DNA of 64,000 nt from Rhynchopus sp. YZ270_cl-10 (taxonomy: Eukaryota; Euglenozoa; Diplonemea; Diplonemida; Diplonemidae), in NCBI GenBank assembly GCA_964035575.1, contig OZ037905.1, positions 397,001 through 461,000 of the forward strand, read 5' to 3'. Positions 20,460-30,373 of this stretch are shown here, piece after piece. The notes below the pieces were generated by a model. That model was not told the DNA's origin. It ran no database searches and saw nothing but the letters and a program-made list of their open reading frames with translations. Position 1 is the first letter of the stretch. Each line of letters opens with the position of its first letter. A program made the position numbers and the translations under genes.

Positions 20460-23006
20460 TTACTTCCTCGGGCACGCGAGAACCTTGTCACCAATGCGAA
20501 GCGTGGCCTCGCTCACAGCCATCTCCACTCCGTGGAGCGCAATGCTGGAGATCACTGTGTCCTTGTTTGGCGACGTCGACAGTGTCTCGATCTCCACGCA
20601 CTGCGCCTCCGTCACCGTCACAATACCAACAGACGATCCCAGCATCAACGGCATGCGTGCGTAGCCTTCCTTCGGTGCAAGCGTCAGGCGTCCGCTCCGT
20701 GAGTCCCACTGCTGTCCCGAAAGCGCAATCGGGATCGCCCACATGATCGCCTGCCTCGTGTAGTGAGAGTTGCAAACCGGGCGCGAAGGCTCGCCCTCCA
20801 CGGCATCAGGGTACGTGCTGCTCAAGTCTCTGAAGTCCCACTGGTCGTTGTTCAGTGTTCTGTAGCTGTCAATCATGCGCCTGGCAACCTCCAGTGCGTC
20901 TGCTGTGTTCTGGCCCTGGAAGATGCCCACAGATGCGTGGTCAATAGACATCATCGTCCACGTGTCGTGGTCCTGGAACCCGCCGTTGGGCTGGCTGCCT
21001 CCGGTCTTCCCCTTGCAGTCGTATGAGTAGGTGCGGTTTGTGGCAAACTGAATACCAAAGTCGTTGAGGTTCCAGCTTCTCTCCACCTTCTGGTGGCTCA
21101 CGATGTTCGCGTTGTCAAGGCCCACACGATCGACCAGACCCAGGAGCTGTGCCCACACGTGGCCGTACAGCACATCTCCCTGCAGGGCAATGGGATCGGA
21201 GTTTCCGTTGTTGCACCAGAACGAGCGGAAGTGGTCACCCACCCACAGGTCCGACATCAGCTTCTCCTTAGCTGTTGCCAGCGCAGTGAGTGCCTCAGTG
21301 GCCATCGTCGTGTTCTGTGCAAACACAGCCAGCTCGTGCGCAGCGGCAAGTCCCGTCAGGTACACGATACCACTGTACGAGTTTGTGTCACCCATCACAC
21401 CGTGCTCGTCAAATGTGTCACGCAGGTCCTGCGGAAGTCCGTATGTCGCAGCGTTGGTGGTGGCCCAAGACAATGCACGCACGATCGAAGGCCAAATCTT
21501 CGTCACAACCTTTTCGCCGTCCTGGCCGTGCCACTTCAGGTTCATGTAAGCATCGATGAGGAACAAGCTTGTGTCATCGCTACGTGCACCACCCTTCGCC
21601 GTGTCAAGGTCGTACGCACCACCCGCACAGCCGCCACAGCCGCATCCGAAGAGCTCCTGCACGTCACCATCCGGGCCCTGTGCGGCGGCGTACATCTCCA
21701 CAGTTCCCTGCTCGAGCGTGGGGAAGATGTTTGAGTACAACAGCGCACGGTAGAAGTGGATGTGCGGGGGCTCCATCTGGGCACAGCTGTGCGACTCGTA
21801 CTGTCTCCACCTTCCGTCCTTCAGGTACATCGAGGTCTTCCCCAGCCCGCCTCCTGTCTGCACGAGCGCGTCACGCAGCCAGTCTGGCATGTCGTTGTCC
21901 ATTGCAAACTTCTGCCAGGCAACTGCAGCTGCAGACGTCTTGTCAATGTTTGCGACTGCGTACTGCGCGACGTCTTCAGAGCTGCTCCACTTGGACCCGT
22001 AGAACTGCCCGATGTCGGTGCTGCCCCAATGGCGTGTGGGGAAGTAGTAGGCGAACGTCACTGTCACAGTTGTGTTTGTGTTTGCTGGGACGTGGAACTT
22101 CACTGAGAGCGCGGCCTGCCCTGTTCCGGACGACGTGCCCGGGAGCTCACCCTTGCCGGACTTGAATGCGGACCATGTAGCACCGATATCCGCAAACTCA
22201 CCCCATGACGACGAAAACGACACACCCGACGACGACGCTGCGAGGGTCATGTTCCCTACCGTCTCGTTTGACACGCCGTTGAGCGTAACACCGTTGGTCG
22301 ACTGCGCGACCTTGGCACCGCCCATGAGCTCTGTGGGCAGGTTGAAGAGCACTGCCGCGTCTGCGTCGGACGCACCGCCTGCGACGGTGAAGGTGAAGTG
22401 GATTGCGGGCAGCGACGACTCCTCGGGGTTGTGCATCTCGAAGTGCGAGAAGGCGTTGAGCACGACCTGCGCACCCAAGCGTGCGTCCTCTGCGACAATA
22501 CGCGACACGGGGAAGGCTCCGCTGTACGTCATGCTCGCGACAGCGTCTGCTGCGGGCACACCTGCGGGGGGCTGCGTACGCAGCATGGTGTACGCATCCC
22601 CGACAGCAACACCCATCGCGAAGTTGTTGTTCTCCACCTTACCTGCCCCTGTCTTTGCCTGCGGACCGTTGTTGAAGGTTGTACCCCAATCACCAATACG
22701 CCCGTCTGCACGCAGCTCAATACCTCCAGATCCAAACCCACCGAGCGGCACACTGCTGCGCATCCCGCTTGCAGGGACGCTAAGGGTTCCGCTGGTGTTC
22801 TTGTAAAGGTAGTTGAGACCGCCTGTGTTCCACTTCCCGTTGTTCGAAAAGACACCTTCATAGGAGTAGTCTTCATTGTAGATGGAGCCCAGACGCTTCA
22901 TGCCGAAGCGGTCTGTGCTCTTCACAGTCCCGCTGTTCAGATGCGCCATGTCGCGAAGTGCTGTGCTGCTGACACACAGCAGCATCATGCTGCCCACCGC
23001 CATCAT
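20460..23006 (-). CDS. GH116 family beta-glucosidase / non-lysosomal glucosylceramidase-like enzyme
   Basis: 848 residues, one exon. Residues 1-17 (MMAVGSMMLLCVSSTAL) look like a signal peptide, so unlike animal GBA2 this enzyme is probably secreted or lumenal. The GH116 N domain shows VPLGGFGSGGIELRADGRIG at 86-105. The catalytic (alpha/alpha)6 domain spans about 380-820 with HIHFYRALLYSNIFPTLEQG, DTSLFLIDAYMNLKWHGQ, DTNSYSGIVYLTGLAAAHEL and GHVWAQLLGL. By position the Glu in AQMEPPHIHFY is the likely nucleophile and the Asp in DTFDEHG the likely acid/base; both are inferred by eye. Substrates in the family are glucosylceramide or beta-glucosides. A CGCGGCTGT-like Cys/Gly-rich loop (FGCGCGGCAGGAY) is unusual. 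GC3 is high and the frame is clean. Family call firm, substrate not. Confidence 0.88.
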   Translation of the reverse strand: MMAVGSMMLLCVSSTALRDMAHLNSGTVKSTDRFGMKRLGSIYNEDYSYEGVFSNNGKWNTGGLNYLYKNTSGTLSVPASGMRSSVPLGGFGSGGIELRADGRIGDWGTTFNNGPQAKTGAGKVENNNFAMGVAVGDAYTMLRTQPPAGVPAADAVASMTYSGAFPVSRIVAEDARLGAQVVLNAFSHFEMHNPEESSLPAIHFTFTVAGGASDADAAVLFNLPTELMGGAKVAQSTNGVTLNGVSNETVGNMTLAASSSGVSFSSSWGEFADIGATWSAFKSGKGELPGTSSGTGQAALSVKFHVPANTNTTVTVTFAYYFPTRHWGSTDIGQFYGSKWSSSEDVAQYAVANIDKTSAAAVAWQKFAMDNDMPDWLRDALVQTGGGLGKTSMYLKDGRWRQYESHSCAQMEPPHIHFYRALLYSNIFPTLEQGTVEMYAAAQGPDGDVQELFGCGCGGCAGGAYDLDTAKGGARSDDTSLFLIDAYMNLKWHGQDGEKVVTKIWPSIVRALSWATTNAATYGLPQDLRDTFDEHGVMGDTNSYSGIVYLTGLAAAHELAVFAQNTTMATEALTALATAKEKLMSDLWVGDHFRSFWCNNGNSDPIALQGDVLYGHVWAQLLGLVDRVGLDNANIVSHQKVERSWNLNDFGIQFATNRTYSYDCKGKTGGSQPNGGFQDHDTWTMMSIDHASVGIFQGQNTADALEVARRMIDSYRTLNNDQWDFRDLSSTYPDAVEGEPSRPVCNSHYTRQAIMWAIPIALSGQQWDSRSGRLTLAPKEGYARMPLMLGSSVGIVTVTEAQCVEIETLSTSPNKDTVISSIALHGVEMAVSEATLRIGDKVLACPRK

Positions 23007-23485
23007 CTTCCTTTTGCAGCACAGAATATAGTAACTTTAGTATTCCTGGGGTGGTGTGTGTTATGGGTGAAGGTAATAAGAGGCATGTGAAGAAAGGTGG
23101 TACAAAAGGGAGGGGGGAAATCCAGATTTGTGTCGTGTTAACTGCCAATATAACGCAAAGAAGGGGGGGAAATTTAACATTTGTTAGATTGTGCCTCTCG
23201 TGTACACATATCTAAAATAGAAAGGGGAAGGGGGGAAATTGTTAGAAGTGCTCTCCAAAAGACAAATAAGAGGGGGGGAAAAACCGTCCTGTTTGTTTTT
23301 CTGGGGTGGGAAATCCCACTAACTCTTGCACTTTTTTCTTCTTCTAGACGATTTTAAAATATTATTGATACAGGGGATTGGGGTAGTGTCATATTTTATG
23401 ACCATCCCATCCCCTTGCCTTTCCTGAGGTGATTATATTTGTTATTACTTTATTGTTTAGTTAAATTGAAAGAAAAAGTTTATAA
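23007..23485. other. Spacer upstream of the GH116 gene
   Basis: G-run rich, low complexity; no gene seen. Includes the 5' leader. Confidence 0.45.
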
Positions 23486-23514
23486 GATGACCCTAAGCCT
23501 CATGCTTAGTTACC
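23486..23514 (-). ncRNA. Candidate hairpin element, M1 family copy e
   Basis: GGTAACTAAGCATGAGGCTTAGGGTCATC with the TTATAAACTTTTTC tail (read in two parts); a shorter loop and one changed closing pair. Confidence 0.45.
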
Positions 23515-23595
23515 TTGAAAAGAGAGAGAGAGAAATTAAAACGTAGAAATGTGCTTAAAACGCATCTCAAAAAAAGTAAAACAAGAAAATAGTCA

Positions 23596-23631
23596 GGTGA
23601 AACCTAAGTCTCTCGATATAACATAGGCACC
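23596..23631 (-). ncRNA. Candidate hairpin element, M1 family copy f (diverged)
   Basis: GGTGCCTATG...GAGACTTAGG..TTCACC: outer stem GGTG/CACC kept with a different second base pair set (CCTA/TTAGG). It links the M1 family to the GTGCCT... M2 family. Confidence 0.4.
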
Positions 23632-24227
23632 TCGAAGACACGCTCGCATTATACAGACCGTTATGCCGATGGGAGCAAAAAAAAAAAAAAAGGGCAACAA
23701 AACGGAAGGGGAAAAAAAATTGGTAAGAAATACACTTCTACTTGTCCAAGTCTCTAATCCCATCTGGATGACTCAGGGAGAATGAGCCGCCTCCACCCCC
23801 CCACACCCCACACCCCACCCTGTGATGGCAAATACATGGTCGTGACTATACCCTCACGTATCACGTATAATAACGTATTTGTCACCCCAGCACCCCACCC
23901 TACCCCACTCTCACTTTGTGGGATACAATTGATAAAAAAAAAAATGTAACTTCAAGTGCAAAACCCTCTTGTGAGTCAGTGTACCCAGGGGTGTCGCTAA
24001 TTTTGGGGAAATTTTTGAAAAATCTGAAATCGGGGTGCAAATTTTTTTTTTTTACGTGGGGATTTTTTTTTCCATTACCAGGGGGCGAAAAAACAGTGTT
24101 TTGTGGCATTTCCGAGCCAATCCCAGGCTGTGGTGGGGGATATACAGAAAAATGGACAAACTTTTAGTGACTTAAATTTTCACAAAATATGAACCCACAC
24201 TCTTAAACATGGGTCATTTTCAGGTCT

Positions 24228-24430
24228 GAAAACCCAAATTTAGATGAAATTGTGGTGTTTTTGACACCACTGAGAACAGCAGGTAACGAGAACGGTAGCG
24301 CCGCAGGCGCACGGTACCCAACTTTTGTCTTTTTCTTTTTCCCTTTTCTCTGCGTTCTTTTGATTGTGCGAGCCGATTGCTCTCCACGGTGGGGTCACAT
24401 GTGTGCGCTAAAATACGCTAAAGTACCCTT
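24228..24430 (+). repeat. ~190-bp unit inside the composite element, copy 1
   Basis: Contains GTAGCGCCGCAGGCGCACGG and GATTGCTCTCCACGGTGGGG. Copy 2 is at 24680-24865 (plus) and copy 3 is inverted at 25258-25370. The GCGCC-GCA-GGCGC core is a short hairpin also seen at 16368, 26610, 39002, 46672, 56052, 60440 and 61172. Confidence 0.8.
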
Positions 24431-24679
24431 ACTATGAAGTATGAGATTCTCTGGTTTTAGCAAGGAAACCCTTGCAAGCATGTTCCCAGATCACGAAAAA
24501 AGGGGAGGCGTTTTTGGGCGTTTTTGTTGATCGCATCGTCCGATGCGGTGCAATTGCAGAAAGTGATGGGGTCATTTTGGAAAAATGGACGAGTTTTCGG
24601 TATTTAAGTTTTCACCATTTTTTTATTCCTGTGCACTTTTCGAGACTGCCGATTCTCGTAAACAAGGGTCATGTTCAAG

Positions 24680-24865
24680 TCTGAAAACACAGCTTCAGAT
24701 GAAATTGTGGTGTTCTTGACTGAGAACGGTAGCGCCGCAGGCGCACGGTACCCAACTTTTGTCTTTTTATTTTTTCCTTTTTCTCTGTGTTCTTTTGATT
24801 GCGCGAGCCGATTGCTCTCCACGGTGGGGTCACATGTGTGCGCAAAAACACGCTATGGTACCTTT
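24680..24865 (+). repeat. ~190-bp unit inside the composite element, copy 2
   Basis: Direct copy of 24228-24430 with scattered changes and a deletion near GACTGAGAACGG. Confidence 0.8.
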
Positions 24866-25257
24866 ACTAAGGAAACCCCGGTTTGCAAAAAAAAAAGGGT
24901 AAGGTAAATCTGGAAATCCCACCCAAAAAAAAAATCTTCGCGGGGTGAGGGCGGCACCTGGGGATTTTCCCTGACCCCCAAAAACCTCGTTTTTGGAACG
25001 TTCTGACACAACCGAGTTCACGGTGGCCTCTCACTTAAAAAAAGAACAAGTTGTTAACACATTAAACCCACCCTGTATTAGGTGCAAATTTTTTTTTTCC
25101 TACACAGATTTTACTACAGGGCGCGCGCTAAATCCACACCCTCACACCCGTTTTTTTCGAGGTTTTTTCGCGGTACAAAAATTTTTTGATTACACGATTT
25201 CCTTAAGAAAATCAGAGAATCCCATGTTGTACAGTAAGGGCACTTCAGATAGTTTTT

Positions 25258-25370
25258 GGACACACATGTGACCCCACCGTGGAGAGCAATCGGCTCGCGC
25301 AATCAAAAGAAAGCAGAAAAAAGGGGAAAGAAAAAAGAAAAAAGTTGGGTACCGTGCGCCTGCGGCGCTA
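25258..25370 (-). repeat. ~190-bp unit, inverted partial copy 3
   Basis: Reverse complement of the 3' two thirds of the unit; it abuts the left end of the inner inverted-repeat element at 25371. Confidence 0.75.
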
Positions 25371-27196
25371 CACGACGGACTAGTTATGGCCATGACAGGT
25401 GATATGACAGGTGGTGTTACTAGTTATAAATATGACAGGTGATAATTGAATATTACTAGTAATATGACAGGTGGTACCTGTAAAATGACAGGTGCACCTG
25501 TCATTTTGACAGGTGCACCTGTCAAATGACAGGTGGTACCTGTCAAAATGACAGGTACCACCTGTCATATGACAGGTGTTTTTGCCGGTGGCTATTGCCT
25601 CACAGGGAAAGGGACTCTCGAATTTTTTTTTTTGCCCCCTTTTAGGGCGAATTTCGACGATTTGAGGCCATTAAAAGCAAAATTTGACACTTTTGAGCAT
25701 CTAAGGGGGTCTAAAACGCGATTTTGCGCACCACGATTTTTCGTGGGATTTGCGAAAGACAAGTCAATTTTTGACCCCAAAAAAATTCACAAAATTGCCC
25801 TCGGTGGTCCTCACCCCCACATGTCCTCAATACTGGGCGAAAAAATGCAAAAAAACGCAAAAATCGGGTGTTTGACCATCTAGGTGCACCAAATACACGG
25901 GAGTGCGGTACTAAGCCATAATCAGTTTTTCCGCGCTGAAGAATCCGATGAAGAATTCTTCAAAAAAAACAAAAAAGGTACAAATAAAAAAATTGAAGAG
26001 GTGGGGTGGGGCCCGAAGGGCCGCCCACCTCTTTCATCTTCCTCCCAGCCTCCTCGCCCGAGCCATCTGCCGACTATTTCCTTCCGTTGCAACCCGACCT
26101 CGGAGATGACAAGGAGTGGGGAGAAGCTCCTGGTGGATCCGGCGAAGCCGGGGACAAGCAGAGAGGAGATGAAGACGCAACTGAAGAAGGAGTACGGGAT
26201 AATGCGAGTTTGTGCGACTCGCCTTCTGACCCCCTGTTTCGTCTTGCGAAGATGAGCGGGAATTTTCGTGATTGAAGTTGGTGAAGACACGTCTCCGCTC
26301 ACAAGTTGTCGACGAACCCCTTGATGCACTCTTGCATGCCAAGAACCATCCCGCGAGTACCTCAGTGAGGAGGTGTCCGCAGAGCTTCTGCATCTCTTTG
26401 AATATCATAAAGATCCACCCCACCCACCACCGTGCGAAAGCTCGGACCCTTTTTAGGCCAGGAATTCTAGTTTCTCCGCCGGAGGCCCAGAACTTCCGGC
26501 GCGCTACGCGCGCCGGGCTCGGGACGTATTTACCTTTTATGCACAAAATCACTATTCTTCATCAAAAATCCCGCTGCATTTTTTACAATGTACCCTAATT
26601 TTTTTTCGCCTGCGGCGCCGCACGTAGCGCGCCCGGGTTTGGGACCCCTTCTTGAATTTCGAGGGGGCGGTTCACGTTACAGTGGGTCCAGAATCGTAGT
26701 TCAATTTAACCCCGCTAAGTAACTCGACCAAAACGTGTATCAGCCAAGAACTTGTCCATTTTTTTCAAAATGACCCCGTTACAGTGAGGGTAAAAGTTTG
26801 CGGAGATGTCGGCTGGCTCGGAAAACCCGAAAAAGGCCAAAAATCCCCCCAAAAGGGAAAAACGAGAACATGTATCGGCAGGGGGGCAGCGTGTTCTCAG
26901 AAAAATCCAAAAATCACCTGAAATCCTTATAAAAAACCTGGTGCCCGATCCAAAAAAATGGAAAAAGCCCGGGTGCCCGCCCACCCCTGCAAAAATCGAC
27001 TTGTACAGCCATTGCTTTGGTGTGGGCTTGTTCACACCGGGCAGAGTGCGAGTTATTCTCAGCAACACGGCCCCGCCCGGCCCCCCAGATTTTTCCCGTA
27101 AGAAAACTACCTGCGCGAACCAGGCATTTTTTTTCCTCCCTCAAGTGCTCCCTCGAACCTGGCGGGAGGGAGGGAAATAGCTATTTACTGACGCAG

Positions 27197-27701
27197 TGGT
27201 GGGTTTGTACGTCCAATGATGTTCTCGTACCTGGAGAGTGGACCGAGTGCGAGGTATGTTTTTAACCCCCGGTTTTCACCACCCCCGCTCCCCCTTTTCG
27301 ACATTGTCCCGCTCTGGATGTACGTCTCGTCTCCGGATGTAAATTGAAGCTATTTTTTCCCGCCCAAATTAGCGACTACCAAGATTTGTGCTCCTCTATC
27401 TATCTCTTGTTGGGTGTCCACCCCGGTACAGCCGGTCATGTACCAAGGTACACTGTTCACGAGAGGGTTTTGTATTTCAAGTCATTGACTCAACTTCTTT
27501 TTTTTTGTTAGTAACGTCACTTTTGTCCTCAATTTCTCTTAACAGGTACCCGAACCGACGACCCTTCATTGTGACAGCGAAGCAGTGCCGACGGACGAGC
27601 TGGTGCAAATATTTCAAAATCAGGTGGCGACCGAGACCACCCCAATTATTATGAAACTCTTAGTCAGTCACTGCTATAGCCATTTAACCCAGGGAGCATA
27701 G
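27197..27701 (+). pseudogene. Two-exon gene fragment in a repeat, copy 1
   Basis: Exon A 27197-27253 (WWVCTSNDVLVPGEWTECE) ends at a GTATGT donor; exon B 27546-27701 (VPEPTTLHCDSEAVPTDELV, then QIFQNQVA...) follows a CTTAACAG acceptor and ends in a stop. The same two exons, with largely the same peptide and kept splice signals, occur inverted at 62550-63489. No start or upstream exon is evident and I do not recognise the protein. It is a gene tail or transposon-borne exon pair. Confidence 0.5.
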
Positions 27702-28600
27702 CTAGTGCAAGAAATTCGACTTCGGGATCCGGAAAGTCTGTCCTCTGCTTGCGGAGGACTAGACACAAGAAAATATTGCGTTCCCCCAGAAACCAGTTTT
27801 TGTCACAGTAATTTTTGCCCAGGGCATGCTCTTGAAGCATGGCGGCTTGGTGTGAGAAGGGGCAGTGTGTTGTTTTGTTCTAGATTTCAACGGTTGTTAG
27901 AACGAGTCAAGTGGATGCTTATCTAAACACTGACTTTAGTACAGACCCGAGAGATCACACATGACTTTGAGGAAAGAACAAAGCAATGCATCTGTACCCG
28001 CACGCCAGGTTGTAGTTACTTCAGAATTTTCTTAAGTTTGCGCGAAAGAGAGCGGGGGCAACTCCTTTGTATCATAAGCCCGCTGTGCAGAACAAAGCGA
28101 GGAACCTTAAAACACTACCTGCGTGGTGGCTGAATTCACATCCCTTAGAATTACCAGAATTCAGCCTTTGTTGAAGTAACGTACATACTTGTATGTGCGT
28201 GTCACGCTTCTCCATCCTTAAATGGGTGCACTGCTTCACTGCAGCGGGTAAGCCTCTCTCGACTAGTGCAAACTTAAGAATTTTCTGCTGGAACTTACCA
28301 AAATCGATTTTCTTTCACCCCAAACACCCGCAACACCCCACCTGCTACTTTGGTAGCCTGTGTTGTTGGGAGTTGGTTCTCATGTTGATCCCCAGTGTTT
28401 TGCACTGCTTCTTCTGAGCCCAACGTTGTTTGGCCTGTCGACGTAATAAATACGAAGACAGGGGGGCGGTGCCAACAATTTTCCGATGATGTAACGTTTA
28501 TCTGATTGATTTATCGTTTGATATACCTTGTGTGCTACTTCATGCACACCCAAGAAAGGTTATTGAACGGTACTTTCAAGCGATACTTCGTTATGTCATT
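27702..28600 (+). repeat. ~900-bp repeat body (copy 1; inverted copy at 61575-62520)
   Basis: Shares long stretches (for example GGAAAGTCTGTCCTCTGCTT, CATGCTCTTGAAGCATGGCG, ACTTTAGTACAGACCCGAGA) with the reverse complement of 61575-62520. It follows the exon pair directly in both places, so the mobile unit spans exons plus this tail. No coding content seen. Confidence 0.8.
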
Positions 28601-28848
28601 GGGGGTACCTGGGTACCTGGGTACCTGGGCACCTGGGTACCTGGTGCCTGTATTTTGACAGGTGGTACCTGTCAAAATGACAGGTACCACCTGTCAAAAA
28701 TTTTCACCTGTCATTTTACTAGTAAAATCACCTGTCATGGTCATAACTAGTCCGTCGTGTACCTGTTCCCATGATGTACTTATGTATATTCCACCTGATT
28801 TTGACCATGTTTGCCGGTGTTTTCCGGTGTTGGCCGGTGAAGTCACGG

Positions 28849-28948
28849 TACTGTGTACTGTGTACTGTGTACTGTGTACTGTGTACTGTGTACTGTGTAC
28901 TGTGTACTGTGTACTGTGTACTGTGTACTGTGTACTGTGTACTGTGTC
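28849..28948. repeat. 7-bp minisatellite (TACTGTG)n
   Basis: About 14 uninterrupted copies just outside the inner element. The unit shares the ACTGT word with the arrays at 50.9-51.8 kb. Confidence 0.95.
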
Positions 28949-29259
28949 CGAAAGACCTGAAAATGACCCTTGTTTACGAGTATGGGTTCATATTTTGTGA
29001 AAATTTAAGTCACCAAAATTTTGTCCATTTTTCCATATATCCCCCACCACAGCCCGGGATTTTATCGGAAATGTAACATGACCCTGATTTTTCTGTCCCC
29101 CTTCACATACTTCCTGTAGGTACATTTTTTTGGACCCGATATCCATTTTTTCGGGAAATTTCCGAAAAGTTAGCGCGCGCCCTGTTTTACTAGGGGTGCA
29201 AATTTTTTTTTTGGTTTTGAAAAAGTCGGGACCCTGGACCCGAATTAGCGACACCCCTG

Positions 29260-30042
29260 AGTGTACCTATAAAAAAAAAAAACGTGTTCTGTTAAATTTG
29301 GGTTGAAAATTTTTCAAAAATTCAAAAAAGAAAGACAAATTCATGGAGCGTCAAAAGGACTGAAATTGATACTGTTTTTGCAAGCATGTCGGGGGGGGGA
29401 GCCTCCCGGGTGGGGAGGAGGGGGGTTTGTTTTGATAAAATAGAAATTAAATTCTAGAATTTCAGGCACGATGTTACCAACGCTGGAAAAAAGAAAGGTA
29501 AAAAGAGGTTGCAATGCCTACTGCCAGGGGAGGGGGGAAGACATTGAACAATAGAGATCTGTCTCTGAACAGAAACGATGTGTGGAAACCCCCTCGAGAG
29601 ATCACAAAACGTTCACAAAAAAGAAGTGAAGAGAAGTGAAAGCTTTCGTATAGAATTTGCCTAATGGGATAAAACCAAATTAGGGAAATTTTTAAGAAAA
29701 ACATAGAGCCCGACCACAAAAATAAAAGGAATTGCTCTCGAAAAAAAGATACTACAAACCTTCGTTTATAACCCAGTGTAGTTGGAATTGGTCGACCCCA
29801 TTGGTATGACCCGAAAGAAAGTGAAGTTATTAATGCAGGCACCTCCCCGCTGACCCACGTACGATGCCAGCTGGATGAAAGCAACAAAAAAAAAAGCTTG
29901 GAATATTGAATGTACCCTTTTTGGGCCACCCATCAGTTCTAGCCAAACCCAACCTTAACTTATCTAGACTTTTCCGCTTTAAAAAAAAAAACAAAAACTG
30001 TGCATACTTATCTATCTATAAAAAAGTGAAGTGCAAAACGAT
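29260..30042. other. Spacer with short repeat
   Basis: Target duplication of the composite element at 29260-29267, then A/T-rich DNA. At 29834-29885 is copy 2 of the GCAGGCACCTCC repeat first seen at 11031. No gene seen. Confidence 0.55.
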
Positions 30043-30073
30043 AGTGCAAAAACGCCTCTGGGACGCAGGCACT
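30043..30073 (-). ncRNA. Candidate hairpin element, M2 family copy h
   Basis: Minus strand CAG then TGCCTGCGTCCCAGAGGCG and TTTTTGCACT: ends AGTGC/GCACT pair and CCT/AGG pair inside. About 300 nt 3' of the phosphatase gene. Confidence 0.4.
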
Positions 30074-30200
30074 GACACTTCCCCGATAATATTAATTGAC
30101 TTGGCCACTCCCCGTTTGCTCCATATTTGGAGGTACGGAAGCATTTCCGTACACCTGACTTTGTGAACTCTCTACGGGGAGGGGGAAATGGAAGTGGGAA

Positions 30201-30230
30201 AGTGCAAACGCCTCTGTGGACGCAGGCACC
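30201..30230 (-). ncRNA. Candidate hairpin element, M2 family copy i
   Basis: GGTGCCTGCGTCCACAGAGG then CGTTTGCACT; pairs GTGC/GCAC and CCT/AGG. Two copies lie within 200 bp of each other 3' of the same gene. Confidence 0.4.
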
Positions 30231-30373
30231 ACCTCGAAAAAAATGCATGATTTCCACCGACCTATCAGTCAAAAAAACAGAAAAAAAAACTTGAAATGGG
30301 AAAATAACTCAAAAAACCTCTTTGATCACATCACATAAGCTGTTAGACCCCTAACACCTCCCCAACCCTCTCT

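Larger units (their letters stand above)
25371..28759. mobile_element. 3.4-kb inner inverted-repeat element with TA flanks
   Basis: Inverted ends begin CACGACGGACTAGTTATG and extend over about 32 bp with one or two mismatches; the dinucleotide TA stands on both sides. Just inside each end are many copies of TGACAGGT/ACCTGTCA in both orientations (25395-25575 and 28650-28735), typical of subterminal binding sites. A TA duplication would suit a mariner-like element, but no transposase is seen. Carries the gene-fragment repeat at 27197-28600. Confidence 0.7.
23986..29259. mobile_element. 5.3-kb hAT-like composite element
   Basis: Ends are CAGGGGTGTCGCTAATT and its perfect complement, and the 8-bp direct repeat AGTGTACC flanks both ends (23978-23985 and 29260-29267). 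CAGGG ends plus an 8-bp duplication are typical of the hAT superfamily. Longer imperfect inverted arms reach inward (24110-24230 pairs with 28950-29070). No hAT transposase was recognised, so it is non-autonomous. The body contains two copies and one inverted copy of a ~190-bp unit, another inverted-repeat element (25371-28759), gene-fragment exons and a 7-bp minisatellite. The nested order implies serial insertions. Confidence 0.85.

Noticed and set aside
24700-24740. GCGCCGCAGGCGC hairpins as transcription terminators
   Set aside because: They recur inside several transposon families and have no consistent position relative to genes.
23986-29259. Retroviral or LTR element
   Set aside because: Ends are inverted and not direct repeats; no reverse transcriptase, integrase or capsid signature is visible anywhere in the window.
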